NCBI RefSeq assembly: GCF_004006395.2
Contig: NZ_CP029758.2
Span: 4,030,001-4,094,000 of the forward strand
Direction: 5' to 3'
DNA from: Clostridium sp. AWRP
Lineage (GTDB): Bacteria > Bacillota > Clostridia > Clostridiales > Clostridiaceae
DNA length: 64,000 bases
The notes beneath the pieces are model-generated. The model saw nothing but the letters and a program-made list of their open reading frames with translations, was not told the DNA's origin and searched no databases. Position 1 is the first letter of the stretch; the number at the start of each line of letters is the position of its first letter. This document shows, one piece after another, positions 39,578 through 49,228 of this stretch. The position numbers were made by a program, and so were the translations under genes.

Positions 39578-40798
39578 TTATTTAAGTATAATCCTATTAT
39601 ACTTTTTCTTTCCTCTTCTTATAAGCATTTCTCCATCTTTAAAACTATCCTTTGTAATTAAAAGTTTTGGATCAGTTATTTTTTCGTCATTTACAGTGAG
39701 TCCATTTTGCTGTATTAACCTTCTTACCTCACTTTTTGAAGGGAGTATTTGTAAATTAACAAGTAATTCAACTACAGAACATCCAAGTGAATTTTCACCT
39801 ATCTCTACAGTAGGTACATTTTCCATATTTTGTCCACCAGAAAACAAAGCTTCTGCTGCTTCCTTAGCTTTTTCGGCTTCCTTTACACCATGTACAATCT
39901 TCGTTACTTCATAAGCAAGTACTTTTTTAGCTTCATTTATCTCCTCACCTGGAAGTGAGCCAAGTCTTTTCACTTCATCCATTGGAAGAAAAGTTAAAAG
40001 AGCCAGACATTTTTCCACATCAGCATCTCCTATATTCCTCCAGTACTGATAAAATTCATAAGGTGATGTTTTTTCAGGATTCAGCCATATAGCTCCTCCT
40101 TCTGTCTTACCCATCTTTTTACCATCACTTTTAGTTAAAAGAGTAAAAGTCATCCCAAAAGCAGGTTTCTGCTCCTTTTTCCTGATTAATTCTACTCCTG
40201 CTATTATATTTGACCACTGGTCATCTCCCCCTAATTCGAGAACACAGCCATATCTCCTATTTAACTCTAGAAAATCATATCCCTGCATTAGCATGTAGTT
40301 AAATTCAAGGAAAGACAATCCTCTCTCTAATCTCTGTTTAAAGCATTCTGCTGTAAGCATTTTGTTCACGGAAAAATGAACTCCTATATCTCTCAAGAAT
40401 TCGATATAATTCAAATTTAAAAGCCAATCTGCATTGTTAGCAAGAATAGCTTTATCATCCTTGAAATCCACCAGCCTTGAAAACTGCTTTTTAAAGCACT
40501 CTGCATTATGTTCTATTTGTTCCTTAGAGAGCATCTTTCTCATATCAGTTTTTCCAGTAGGATCACCAACCATTGTAGTACCACCACCAAGCAAAGCTAT
40601 CGGTCTATGTCCTGCTTCTTGCATATAATGCATAACCATCATTTGTAAAAAATGTCCCACATGGAGACTGTCTGCTGTTGGGTCAAATCCTATATAAAAT
40701 GTCACTTTTTCTTTTCCTAATAGTTCCCTTATTTCTTCTTCATGTGTACTTTGTTTTATGTATCCACGTTCCAATAATATGTCATAAACGTTAGGCAA
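39578..40798 (-). CDS. tyrS: Tyrosyl-tRNA synthetase
   Basis: A 406-residue class I synthetase: HIGH-type motif as DSLHVGHF (about 41-48), KMSKS-type KMGKTEGG, tyrosine-site segment GYDFLELNRRYG, and a C-terminal S4 RNA-binding domain (about 340-406). It charges tRNA-Tyr. No T-box is visible in its 250-bp leader, unlike trpS here. Confidence 0.95.
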   Translation of the reverse strand: MPNVYDILLERGYIKQSTHEEEIRELLGKEKVTFYIGFDPTADSLHVGHFLQMMVMHYMQEAGHRPIALLGGGTTMVGDPTGKTDMRKMLSKEQIEHNAECFKKQFSRLVDFKDDKAILANNADWLLNLNYIEFLRDIGVHFSVNKMLTAECFKQRLERGLSFLEFNYMLMQGYDFLELNRRYGCVLELGGDDQWSNIIAGVELIRKKEQKPAFGMTFTLLTKSDGKKMGKTEGGAIWLNPEKTSPYEFYQYWRNIGDADVEKCLALLTFLPMDEVKRLGSLPGEEINEAKKVLAYEVTKIVHGVKEAEKAKEAAEALFSGGQNMENVPTVEIGENSLGCSVVELLVNLQILPSKSEVRRLIQQNGLTVNDEKITDPKLLITKDSFKDGEMLIRRGKKKYNRIILK

Positions 40799-40921
40799 CC
40801 TAAATCCCTACCTTTCAAATAGTAAGTACAATAGTACTCTTATATATTGTATAGTATATATTTAAAACCTATTTTTATCAACATTTAAATGATTTACCTA
40901 TGCAATTTTAATTTAGTTAAA

Positions 40922-40968
40922 TAAATAGCTTAAATTGACCTAAAACAATGCTAATTTAAGCTATTTAA
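40922..40968 (-). terminator. Hairpin, distal of two after the P-loop gene
   Basis: AATAGCTTAAATT and AATTTAAGCTATT form a perfect 13-bp stem with a 16-base loop. Confidence 0.6.
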
Positions 40969-40973
40969 AAAAT

Positions 40974-41006
40974 TTTAAGACTGAAGATATATTCTCCAGT
41001 CTTAAC
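40974..41006 (-). terminator. Terminator after the P-loop gene
   Basis: TTAAGACTG and CAGTCTTAA arms around a short loop, with a T-rich run on the minus-strand side. Lies 48 bp past the stop at 41054. Confidence 0.7.
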
Positions 41007-41053
41007 TATATAAAAACCAGCATTATTTTCTCACAAACAACTCACTTCATTAA

Positions 41054-41473
41054 TCAGGCTACATACTTCATAATACACTCAGGTATCTCCTCTTTTTCTC
41101 CATTTACACTTATATAGAAATTAACCTTGTATTCCTCCGACAGCTTTTCAATGGCATAAAATAAATGCGCCATATCCTGAAGATTTTCTTTTACAATATT
41201 AAACAATCCATCAATAAAAATTGTATCAATATCATAATCCTCTGAAAGTATGCCGCACAAAAAACCATAAAACTCTTCTATTTTTTTTAATTTAAAGTCA
41301 CTTGTTACTATAAATCTTACTCCTCTATTCAATTGCCACAGTGGTCCCCTATCATCATCTATATAGACAACATGCCCCCTCCCTATCATTATTTTTTCAT
41401 TAGCCAAATTAATCAGTTCTTTAGTTTTCCCAGATCCTCTTTTGCTGCAAAATACATGAATCATTTTTATCAC
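41054..41473 (-). CDS. Small P-loop NTPase of unknown role
   Basis: A 139-residue protein with a Walker A-like GSGKTKEL (about residues 13-20) preceded by IHVFCSKR, and a probable Walker B TIFIDGLFNI (about 85-94). It resembles short Clostridial twitching-like or thymidine-kinase-like P-loop proteins but lacks the rest of either. Ribosome site AAGGGGTG. Monocistronic. Confidence 0.65.
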   Translation of the reverse strand: MIKMIHVFCSKRGSGKTKELINLANEKIMIGRGHVVYIDDDRGPLWQLNRGVRFIVTSDFKLKKIEEFYGFLCGILSEDYDIDTIFIDGLFNIVKENLQDMAHLFYAIEKLSEEYKVNFYISVNGEKEEIPECIMKYVA

Positions 41474-41602
41474 CCCTTAATTTAATATTCAGGTGTCATC
41501 CTTATAGATAAATTATATAATGTTCAGAATATTTTTTCAATAACTTAAGTGTATTATTTTGGAAAATATTATTTTTATTTTTCTATCCATATTACTAGTA
41601 TA

Positions 41603-42751
41603 TTAGCTATCCAACTTCTTAGTACCAGGATATATAATCTTAAAATAATCATTTTTTATAGAATTTATAAATTTAACTCTTCCCACATTCTTAAACAGCT
41701 TTTTAATTCTACTAAAACTTGCTGCAGTTCCTGCAAATCTCTTTTTAGAATCCAGTGTAATTATTTTTTCATATATCCACATATTTCTTCTTGCATAATT
41801 ATAGTAACTTGCATTTTCTCTATTTGATAACATTCCTGGGCTAGTTATTACTATACTATTATAGTTTACTATAACCTCTATTTCCCTAGAAAAATCAGAA
41901 TAGTCCCTATACATTACGGCATTTCTTATTCCTTCACTTACCCCCTCTGTTGGATATGGTTTTACTGTTATAATATTCTCAATAGCATCTTGTGCCTTAT
42001 CCATAATTGACAGTAAATTTCCTTGAATTATACTCACCTTTCTAAAATTTTTATTTATCTTATTAACTATTTTTATCATATTATGGGGAATATATACATT
42101 ATTTATATTAGAAAAAATTAGAAGCCCACCTAACGTTACCATATACTTGCCTGAATCTTTATCTATATATATTATTGAAGCATCTTCCATTAACCCCAAT
42201 CTATTTTCATCATTTACTTTTATTCCTTGAGACAAAAAATACTTATCTACTATACAAGTATCTATACAGTTTAATTTGCTATGTGGTATAGGACACAATT
42301 CCGTATTTACATTTAAATTTTGCTGAAAAGCCGATATTATTTCCTGTTTACGCATAGTATCATTTGTTGAACCTCTTCTCGTGTAAAAAGCTCCGTTTTC
42401 TCTCATCTGATATGGTTTTTGAGGTCCATCATATATATTTATAATAACTATATCTTTTCCCTTATACTTTAAGTTTTCTAAAGAAATTGGTATTGGAGGT
42501 TCTATTCTAGAACTTATTATCTGTTGTATTTGTTCTTCACCAAAATTCCTGTCTACTCCTATTATTTTCTTAGTTTTGTCTTCAATTCCAATTATAATAT
42601 ATCCTCTTCCCCCTCTAGAATTTGCTATAGCACATACATCCTTAGCTAATTCTTTTCTTCCACTATCAGTATCAATATTTAGTAATTGTTTAAAATCTAA
42701 TTTCGGTCCTTCCATTTTCTTTAACAAATTAAAAAATTTTTTTATATCCAT
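41603..42751 (-). CDS. AlbA_2/Schlafen-type ATP-binding protein
   Basis: A 382-residue protein with an N-terminal AlbA_2 (Schlafen AAA_4) domain: LDFKQLLNI, DVCAIANSRGGRGYIIIGIED and the FYTRRGSTND segment. A middle/C-terminal region typical of the transcriptional-regulator or helicase-related branch follows (PYPTEGVSEGIRNAVMYRDYS). Members bind nucleic acid or ATP; functions range from regulation to tRNA cleavage. No helix-turn-helix is obvious at the end. Function unresolved. Confidence 0.75.
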   Translation of the reverse strand: MDIKKFFNLLKKMEGPKLDFKQLLNIDTDSGRKELAKDVCAIANSRGGRGYIIIGIEDKTKKIIGVDRNFGEEQIQQIISSRIEPPIPISLENLKYKGKDIVIINIYDGPQKPYQMRENGAFYTRRGSTNDTMRKQEIISAFQQNLNVNTELCPIPHSKLNCIDTCIVDKYFLSQGIKVNDENRLGLMEDASIIYIDKDSGKYMVTLGGLLIFSNINNVYIPHNMIKIVNKINKNFRKVSIIQGNLLSIMDKAQDAIENIITVKPYPTEGVSEGIRNAVMYRDYSDFSREIEVIVNYNSIVITSPGMLSNRENASYYNYARRNMWIYEKIITLDSKKRFAGTAASFSRIKKLFKNVGRVKFINSIKNDYFKIIYPGTKKLDS

Positions 42752-42940
42752 GAAAACAACCCCATTACTTTTTTGAGTTTAATATATAAAACTTAATTTA
42801 ATTATACTCTATTACTATTGTTATTTGACATATTTTTAATTCATTCAACTTTAATTAAAATTAACATTTGCGTTAATTAACATTTTCCCCTATCCTAGTC
42901 ATATCAACGAATTGGTACAAGCCTATAATTATTTAAAATA

Positions 42941-42968
42941 TTGTTTTTTTATTAAAATATGGTATAAT
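42941..42968 (+). promoter_or_regulatory. Sigma-A-type promoter for the zinc-ribbon gene
   Basis: TTGTTT (42941-42946), 16 bases, then TATAAT (42963-42968). A short TTAGAGT...CTCTAA hairpin and a ~110-base leader with CCTAGG twice (43044 and 43078 regions) follow before the gene. The rest of 42752-42940 shows nothing. Confidence 0.6.
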
Positions 42969-43099
42969 TAGCTTAGAGTTTTACTCTAATTATAATATTT
43001 ATATTAGGTCAAATTTTTTCAAGGTGCTATATTCTCCTTTTAATCCTAGGAGGTAGGTTATCAAGAATAAAATTAGTCCTAGGTTAAGGAGGTTTTTTT

Positions 43100-43264
43100 A
43101 TGGCAGACAAAACAATCGTATGTAAAGATTGCGGAAAAGAATTTGTATTTACAGAGGGTGAACAGGAATTCTATAAGGAAAAAGGATTTGAAAATGATCC
43201 CGTAAGATGTCCTGAATGTAGAAGAAAAAGAAAAGCTGAAAAAAATAGAATGAGAACTAGGTAA
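43100..43264 (+). CDS. 54-residue zinc-ribbon protein
   Basis: MADKTIVCKDCGKEF at the start and RCPECRRKRK near the end give a CxxC...CxxC zinc site, with a very basic C-terminus. It matches the small probable zinc-ribbon family common in Firmicutes. Perfect ribosome site AAGGAGG, 7 bases before the ATG, and a terminator follows at once. Role unknown; a nucleic-acid or ribosome contact is plausible. Confidence 0.85.
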   Translation: MADKTIVCKDCGKEFVFTEGEQEFYKEKGFENDPVRCPECRRKRKAEKNRMRTR

Positions 43265-43268
43265 ATAA

Positions 43269-43297
43269 TTAGGAGAGGTAAAAACCTCTCCTTTATT
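43269..43297. terminator. Terminator after the zinc-ribbon gene
   Basis: AGGAGAGGT-AAAA-ACCTCTCCT followed by TTATTATTT; usable from both strands, so it also serves the convergent ECF gene. Confidence 0.85.
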
Positions 43298-43856
43298 ATT
43301 TACCTAAATTAGCTCTCTTTAAAACTTTTGCTAATGGAAGTGCTATAGCTATCCCTACAATACTCTGAGCTATATTTCCTGGGATTTCTGCTGCAGATAA
43401 AATAATTGCTTTTGAAAAAGCTATATTTGTAACAAAATGCATTATAAGCACTCCTGCTGCATAATATGCAGCTACCATCCAAATACAAGCTACAATAAAT
43501 GCGATTATATTATTCCAAAACTTTTCACCATTATATTCTCCCCTGTAAGCAATAGTTGCTGCAACCCAAGCCATAATTCCTTTTATAAGAAAAGTAAAAG
43601 GAGCCCAAATAACATAGGATGAAAGAACATCAAATAGACTCATTCCTATAGCTGCAGATAAAAATGCCTTTTTTCTTCCAATTAATATAGCCGCTAAAAG
43701 TACCATACTGTCTCCCATATGTACAACACCTTTAACCAATACTCCTGTTGGTATATTAATTATAGCTGTAGCAATATAAGTTATTGCAGCCATAAGTGAT
43801 ACCTGAATAATATCTCTAACTTTTAAACCACCTACACTTAATCTTTTTTGTTCCAT
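43296..43856 (-). CDS. ECF transporter substrate-specificity (S) component
   Basis: A 186-residue integral membrane protein with about five to six helices. It shows features of ECF S components: an early VRDIIQVSLMAAITYIAT, a GDSMVLLAAILIGRKKAFLSAAIGMSLFD segment and KGIMAWVAATIAYRG. It would bind a vitamin or precursor and dock on a shared EcfAAT module encoded elsewhere. Substrate not identifiable. No riboswitch is recognised upstream; an AATTCAAAA/TTTTGAATT hairpin lies near 43908-43938. Confidence 0.8.
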   Translation of the reverse strand: MEQKRLSVGGLKVRDIIQVSLMAAITYIATAIINIPTGVLVKGVVHMGDSMVLLAAILIGRKKAFLSAAIGMSLFDVLSSYVIWAPFTFLIKGIMAWVAATIAYRGEYNGEKFWNNIIAFIVACIWMVAAYYAAGVLIMHFVTNIAFSKAIILSAAEIPGNIAQSIVGIAIALPLAKVLKRANLGK

Positions 43857-44015
43857 TATAATGATAACCCCCTAAACTTGAATTAATAACATTATATTTT
43901 TTTTTATAAAAAATTCAAAATGTAACGATACACTTTTGAATTAATTCATACAAAATAGGAAATACTATTTTATACATTTGATATTTTTATTTAATTATAT
44001 AAGGGAGATTTTAAA

Positions 44016-44171
44016 ATGATTTTTTTTAAATGGCTCTGCAGTCTTTTTTTGATATTGCTATTTATAGGTTTCATATTTAAAATAGGATTAACTTTCATAA
44101 ACATACTACTTTTAATATGTGCTTTTGTTTTTATAATAGACACGGCATTTATTGGCAAAAAACGATTTTAG
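44016..44171 (+). CDS. 51-residue two-helix membrane protein (lmo0937-like)
   Basis: Starts MIFFKWLCSL and has two hydrophobic helices separated by KIG, with a basic end GKKRF. The pattern matches the tiny lmo0937-type membrane proteins of Firmicutes. Ribosome site AAGGGAGA, 8 bases before the ATG. Function unknown. Confidence 0.7.
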   Translation: MIFFKWLCSLFLILLFIGFIFKIGLTFINILLLICAFVFIIDTAFIGKKRF

Positions 44172-44357
44172 TATGCTGCATAAAATTAACATTTTATACT
44201 TAATTTTAACTTATTCCTCCCTAATGCCAAATAAATATAAAAAAGATAATTAGGTTATATTTATGTAAAATAAGATAAAATATTGTTAAATTTTTTTATA
44301 TACTTACCCTTTTACTAGTGATATAATTTATTTGTCCATAAGGGGGGTATAAATTTC

Positions 44358-45344
44358 ATGTATAAATTTGTAGAAAATAAAATATGGAAAACTACGCAGC
44401 ATACGTTTAAAATATTATTGAATTTACTAAGTAAATACTACTTTATTCTTATAGGTTTATATTTCTTACAAAAGACTTTGTATCTAGTTCAATATCCATC
44501 TATCAGTTTGACTAGTAAGATATATTTGGGTATGCTTGCTTTAATGTGCTTTACAGTCTATTCAGATATTAGAAATGATATTAAATTAATCCCTTTCTTA
44601 ATATTATGTATTCCATTTTTTGCGTTCATATTTTACATAGAACAGCACGGATATGCATTTTGGGGGAAAATGCTGCATTGGCAAATAAGTAGAAAAATAG
44701 TAGTAGATTTTAATCCTATATTTAGTAAAATACCTTTTAACGATGGAAGTTTTGCAAGAATTTATAAAACAGAAACTTTAACCTGGTTTTTTAGAATGGT
44801 ATATAATAACGGTTTTGTACTACCCGTTTTACTTGCAATATATAGATCTACCTTAGCCAAGGATTTTAAAAAAATGCTGCGTTATGTTTTATCTGCACAT
44901 GTAGTACAGATATTTCTAATAACTCCATTTTATCTTATTTTTCATTTACAGGAAGTATGGTACGTACTTGGACAACCTGATGGTCTTGATAGACATTTAA
45001 GTCCAAGCGCTGCTGCAGGTGTTGCTCTTAATTGTTTTCCGTCTATGCATACATCCATATGTTTTGCTATGTTTTTATTAGTTCTTAGAGAAAGAAATAA
45101 AATATGGAAATGTGTATTTGGTTTTTTCTGTTTAAGTGTAATATTCGCAACTCTATATCTAGAAGTTCATTGGGTAATAGATGTTTTTGCTGGAATGTTA
45201 TTAGCTTATGTAACTGTAAAATTAGTAGACTTTATTTTGGCTAAAGGTAAATTACTTATCCAGAAGCCATTAGACATGTTTTATTACAAGAAGAAAAAGG
45301 CTATATATGTAAGTAATTACTATTTAGAAACTATGAAAAATTAA
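44358..45344 (+). CDS. PAP2-family lipid phosphatase/transferase
   Basis: A 328-residue membrane protein with about six helices. The C-terminal half holds the PAP2 catalytic pattern: CFPSMHTSICFAMF (central His) and LEVHWVIDVFAGML (second His/Asp). The first motif is altered. It is close in layout to inositol-phosphoceramide-synthase-like PAP2 proteins. It would remove or transfer a phosphate head group on a lipid, at the outer face of the membrane. Ribosome site AAGGGGGG. Confidence 0.82.
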   Translation: MYKFVENKIWKTTQHTFKILLNLLSKYYFILIGLYFLQKTLYLVQYPSISLTSKIYLGMLALMCFTVYSDIRNDIKLIPFLILCIPFFAFIFYIEQHGYAFWGKMLHWQISRKIVVDFNPIFSKIPFNDGSFARIYKTETLTWFFRMVYNNGFVLPVLLAIYRSTLAKDFKKMLRYVLSAHVVQIFLITPFYLIFHLQEVWYVLGQPDGLDRHLSPSAAAGVALNCFPSMHTSICFAMFLLVLRERNKIWKCVFGFFCLSVIFATLYLEVHWVIDVFAGMLLAYVTVKLVDFILAKGKLLIQKPLDMFYYKKKKAIYVSNYYLETMKN

Positions 45345-45369
45345 TTTAAAAACTAAAAGCGGATAATTG

Positions 45370-45456
45370 AAAGTGGAAAGTTAAGAGTTATGGATAATTT
45401 TCTGTAATGTTAATAAAAGAAAATCATCATTCACTCTTAACTCTCAACTGTATTTT
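45370..45456. repeat. MITE-related palindromic repeat
   Basis: AAGTTAAGAGTTA and the complementary ACTCTTAACTCTCAACT form the ends, with AAAGAAAATCATCATTC inside. The GAAAATCATC block is shared with the 195-bp MITEs (as CGGAAGAAAATCATCC on their minus strand). A shorter relative, placed between PAP2 and the convergent HAD gene. Confidence 0.65.
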
Positions 45457-45497
45457 ATGTATAAGTCGATTTTTCGTTTAGAAACTCTATTGAAATT

Positions 45498-46316
45498 CTA
45501 TTTTGCAGCACATTGTTCTAGTATAAATTTATTTATTACATGTGCCACTCCATTTTGCTCATTAGTTTTTGTAATATAATCTGCAGCTCTTTTTGCTTCG
45601 GGAAAAGCATTTTCCATTGCTACACCAAGCCCTGCATATTTTATCATATGAATATCATTTCCTGCATCACCTATACATATTATTTCATTCCTACTTATAT
45701 TTAGTTTCTCCTTTAAAACTTGTATACCAAATCCTTTATTTACATTTTTGTTTATAAACTCTAAAAAATATGGTTCACTTCTAAGTACAGTATATTTCTC
45801 ATATACTGTTTTAGGTAAATTTTCTATGGCCCTTGAAAGCTTTACTTCCTCATCTACAAACATAACTTTTACTATAGGTACATAATCAGGAATTTCGTTC
45901 AAATCTAATATTTTAAGCTGCATCCTATTTAAAGAAGATTCTAATTTACTATATTTATTTACTTTAGCTGCAGCACAAAAATCAAAAGTAAGGGTGTGAA
46001 TATTCACACCTAATTCCTTACTTAAGCTATACAAGTATTCTAAATCTTTATGCTTAAGTAAGTTTTCACTTATAACTTCACCATTATTGTTTTTTTGAAC
46101 TACTGCTCCATTAAAAGCTACAGAATAATCTTCTTCTGAAGTCAATTTCAATTGTTTTAAATACTTTTCAATTCCCTTTAAAGGTCTTCCAGTAGCTAGT
46201 ACAATTTTTATTCCAAGCTCTTTAGCCTTTTGAATAGCATTGTAATTTTCCTCTGAAATGCTTTTGTCATTTCTAAGCAAAGTACCATCCATATCAATTC
46301 CTACTAGTTTATACAT
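45498..46316 (-). CDS. Cof-type HAD-superfamily hydrolase
   Basis: A 272-residue HAD phosphatase of the IIB (Cof) type: nucleophile motif GIDMDGTLLRND, ATGRP, Lys in NKGFGIQVLKE, and GDAGNDIHMIKYAGLGVAM. Cap domain lies between motifs II and III. It dephosphorylates small metabolites such as sugar phosphates or flavin/PLP-type compounds. Monocistronic. Confidence 0.9.
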   Translation of the reverse strand: MYKLVGIDMDGTLLRNDKSISEENYNAIQKAKELGIKIVLATGRPLKGIEKYLKQLKLTSEEDYSVAFNGAVVQKNNNGEVISENLLKHKDLEYLYSLSKELGVNIHTLTFDFCAAAKVNKYSKLESSLNRMQLKILDLNEIPDYVPIVKVMFVDEEVKLSRAIENLPKTVYEKYTVLRSEPYFLEFINKNVNKGFGIQVLKEKLNISRNEIICIGDAGNDIHMIKYAGLGVAMENAFPEAKRAADYITKTNEQNGVAHVINKFILEQCAAK

Positions 46317-46537
46317 AAGTTCCCTCCATATATAGGTGCTATCTTATACCATTAAATAATATTTCATAATAATTATATCATTTACAAAAAATAAGTTTAA
46401 ATCGTAAAAGACCTTATATTAAACCATAAACATTAGAATTAAACGTTTAAATTTTACGAACAACACAAGTTGACATTAATATATAATAAAGTTAAAATCA
46501 GTGATGAAACTAATAAAAAAAGAGGAGAGAAAAGGTA

Positions 46538-48130
46538 GTGGCAGACTTAAAAAAAGAGATAGAAAAAAGAAGAACTTTTGCAATAATATCTCACCCAGAT
46601 GCAGGTAAAACAACTCTTACTGAAAAACTGTTATTATACGGGGGCGCCATAAGACTTGCTGGTTCTGTTAAGGCAAGAAAGGCTTCAAAACACGCAGTGT
46701 CTGATTGGATGGAAATAGAAAAACAAAGAGGTATTTCTGTAACATCATCAGTAATGCAATTTAACTATAATAATTTTTGTATAAATATATTAGATACACC
46801 AGGCCATCAGGATTTTAGTGAAGATACATATAGAACTTTAATGGCAGCAGATAGTGCAGTAATGGTAATAGATGCAGCAAAGGGAGTTGAAGCACAGACT
46901 AAAAAACTGTTTAATGTATGCAGTTTACGTGGAATTCCCATATTTACATTTATAAATAAAATGGATAGAGAAAGTAAGGATCCTTTTGAATTAATGGATG
47001 ACCTAGAAAATGTTTTAGGAATAAAATCCTACCCAATGAACTGGCCTATAGGCTCCGGTAAAGATTTCAAGGGAATATATGATAGAGAAAAAAGTCTAAT
47101 AGAAGTATTTAACGGTGGAAATCATGGTCAAACAGCAGTAGAATCCATAGAAGGCTCTGTAGATGACAATGTTTTTAAAGACTTATTAGGTGAAGCTTTA
47201 CATGAAAAACTAAAAGACGATATAGAACTTTTAAATATTGCAGGAGACCAATTTGACATAAAAAAAGTTAGAGAAGGTTCACTTACTCCTGTATTCTTTG
47301 GAAGCGCCCTCACCAATTTCGGAGTAGAGCCTTTTTTAAAAGAATTTTTAAATTTAACTACACCCCCTCTACCAAGAAAATCAGACATTGGAGAAGTAGA
47401 TCCTTTTAGTGATGATTTTTCTGCTTTTATATTTAAAATACAGGCAAATATGAATCCAGCACATAGGGATAGAATTGCCTTTATGAGAATATGTTCAGGT
47501 AAATTTAAGAAGGGTATGGAAGTATTTCATTTCCAGGGAGGAAATAAAGTAAGGCTTTCTCAGCCACAACAGTTCCTAGCTCAAGATAGGGAAATAGTAG
47601 AAGAAGCTTATGCAGGTGATATACTAGGTGTATTTGATCCTGGAATTTATAATATAGGAGATACATTATGTGCTGCTAATAAAAAATTTAAATTTGAAAG
47701 CATCCCGGTGTTTGCCCCAGAACATTTCGCCAGAGTAAAAACCATAGATACCATGAAAAGAAAGCAATTTATAAAAGGTATAAGTGAGATTTCAGAAGAA
47801 GGTGCAATTCAAGTATTTAAGCAGTTAAATATAGGAATTGAAGAAATCATCATAGGTGTGGTTGGCGTTCTTCAGTTTGAAGTACTGGAATACAGAATGA
47901 AAAATGAATACAATGTAGATATAAAAGTCGACATGCTTCCTTATAGAGCTATAAGGTGGATAGAAAGTTCTACCGCAAAGGTAGAAGATCTTATTTTAAC
48001 AAGTGATACTAAAAAAGTAAAAGACCTAAAAGGAAGAGACCTTTTAATATTTCAAAGTGAGTGGTCTATTAGTTGGGCACTTGAACACAATAAAGGCCTT
48101 GAGCTATCAGATATAGGTAAAACAGAATAA
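46538..48130 (+). CDS. prfC: Peptide chain release factor 3
   Basis: A 530-residue translational GTPase. G1 SHPDAGKTTLTEK, G2/switch I with RGISVTSS, G3 DTPGHQDFSEDTY and G4 NKMDRES are intact, and RF3-specific C-terminal segments follow (FPVEAPEHF-type region as VFAPEHFARV; GVLQFEVLEYRM). It recycles RF1/RF2 from the ribosome after termination. Start GTG with GAGGAGAG upstream. A strong terminator follows. Confidence 0.95.
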   Translation: MADLKKEIEKRRTFAIISHPDAGKTTLTEKLLLYGGAIRLAGSVKARKASKHAVSDWMEIEKQRGISVTSSVMQFNYNNFCINILDTPGHQDFSEDTYRTLMAADSAVMVIDAAKGVEAQTKKLFNVCSLRGIPIFTFINKMDRESKDPFELMDDLENVLGIKSYPMNWPIGSGKDFKGIYDREKSLIEVFNGGNHGQTAVESIEGSVDDNVFKDLLGEALHEKLKDDIELLNIAGDQFDIKKVREGSLTPVFFGSALTNFGVEPFLKEFLNLTTPPLPRKSDIGEVDPFSDDFSAFIFKIQANMNPAHRDRIAFMRICSGKFKKGMEVFHFQGGNKVRLSQPQQFLAQDREIVEEAYAGDILGVFDPGIYNIGDTLCAANKKFKFESIPVFAPEHFARVKTIDTMKRKQFIKGISEISEEGAIQVFKQLNIGIEEIIIGVVGVLQFEVLEYRMKNEYNVDIKVDMLPYRAIRWIESSTAKVEDLILTSDTKKVKDLKGRDLLIFQSEWSISWALEHNKGLELSDIGKTE

Positions 48131-48134
48131 AATA

Positions 48135-48178
48135 AGCCAGCTTTAATTCTCTATCGAATTGAAGCTGGCTATTTTATT
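48135..48178. terminator. Bidirectional terminator between prfC and trpS
   Basis: AGCCAGCTTTAATT pairs with AATTGAAGCTGGCT, followed by ATTTTATTT; convergent genes share it. Confidence 0.85.
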
Positions 48179-48192
48179 TGTAAAAATTCTAT

Positions 48193-49203
48193 TTACTTTG
48201 AAACAGGAATAAATCCTATCTTTTTCTGCATTTTTCTAAGTACCTTGCTTGATACATAATAAGCCTTTTCTGCACCTTTTTTATATATGTCCTCTAGATA
48301 TTTTTTATCTTTAAGGAACGCATTGACTTTATCCTGTATTGGCTTTAGCTCACCTATTAAAGCTTCTGCAGTATCATTTTTAAATTCAGCATAACCCTTG
48401 TCTTCATATTTTTTCTCTATTTCTTCATGGCTCATTCCAGTTACAGCACTCATTATATTTATAAGATTTTTAACTCCTGGTTGGTCATCATTATATTTTA
48501 CTTTTCCAATACTGTCAGTAACACACCTATTTATCTTTCTTTTTATATCTTCTGGTTTATCCATAATAAGTATGTAGCTGTTAGGATTATCTGATGACTT
48601 AGACATTTTCTTTGTAGGCTCTTGTAAATCCATTATTTTAGCTCCATCCTCTGGTATATATGCTTCTGGCATAGTAAATGTAGGACTATATAGATTGTTA
48701 AACCTCTCTGCTATATCTCTAGTTAATTCTACGTGCTGCGTTTGATCTTTACCTACAGGAACAAGGTCTGCATTATAAATCAATATATCTGCTGCCATAA
48801 GTACAGGATAGTTTAAAAGTCCTGCACTTATAGAACCACCATTTTCGTATTTTTTAGATTTGCTCTTATACTGAGTCATTCTTTCCAATTCTCCTACATA
48901 AGTAAAACAATTTAAAAGCCATGCTGCTTCACAGTGAGTAGGAACATGGGATTGAATAAATATAGTATTTTTTTCTGGGTCTATACCTGCTGCTAAATAT
49001 ATTGCAAGGACTTCCAGGGTCCTCCTTCTCAAATCTTTTGGCTCCTGCCTTACAGTTATCGCATGTAAATCTACTACGCAAAAATAACAATCATATTTGT
49101 CTTGGAGTTTTACCCAATTTTTCAAAGCTCCAAAATAATTTCCTATAGTTAAATTTCCTGAAGGTTGAATGCCACTAAATATTACTTTTTTCTTTTCTTC
49201 CAT
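48193..49203 (-). CDS. trpS: Tryptophanyl-tRNA synthetase
   Basis: A 336-residue class I synthetase: HIGH-type PSGNLTIGNYFGA (about 15-27), KMSKS as KKMSKSSDN (about 200), and tryptophan-site segments GKDQTQHVELTRDIA. Charges tRNA-Trp, whose gene is at 35151-35226. Ribosome site AAGGGAGG. Transcription is controlled by the T-box leader directly upstream. Confidence 0.96.
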   Translation of the reverse strand: MEEKKKVIFSGIQPSGNLTIGNYFGALKNWVKLQDKYDCYFCVVDLHAITVRQEPKDLRRRTLEVLAIYLAAGIDPEKNTIFIQSHVPTHCEAAWLLNCFTYVGELERMTQYKSKSKKYENGGSISAGLLNYPVLMAADILIYNADLVPVGKDQTQHVELTRDIAERFNNLYSPTFTMPEAYIPEDGAKIMDLQEPTKKMSKSSDNPNSYILIMDKPEDIKRKINRCVTDSIGKVKYNDDQPGVKNLINIMSAVTGMSHEEIEKKYEDKGYAEFKNDTAEALIGELKPIQDKVNAFLKDKKYLEDIYKKGAEKAYYVSSKVLRKMQKKIGFIPVSK

Positions 49204-49228
49204 GATTATTGCCTCCCTTTAAGCATTT

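Noticed and set aside
40799..41053. T-box before tyrS
   Set aside because: I find no AGGTGG-type T-box sequence or specifier-stem pattern in the region; only two hairpins that terminate the neighbouring gene.
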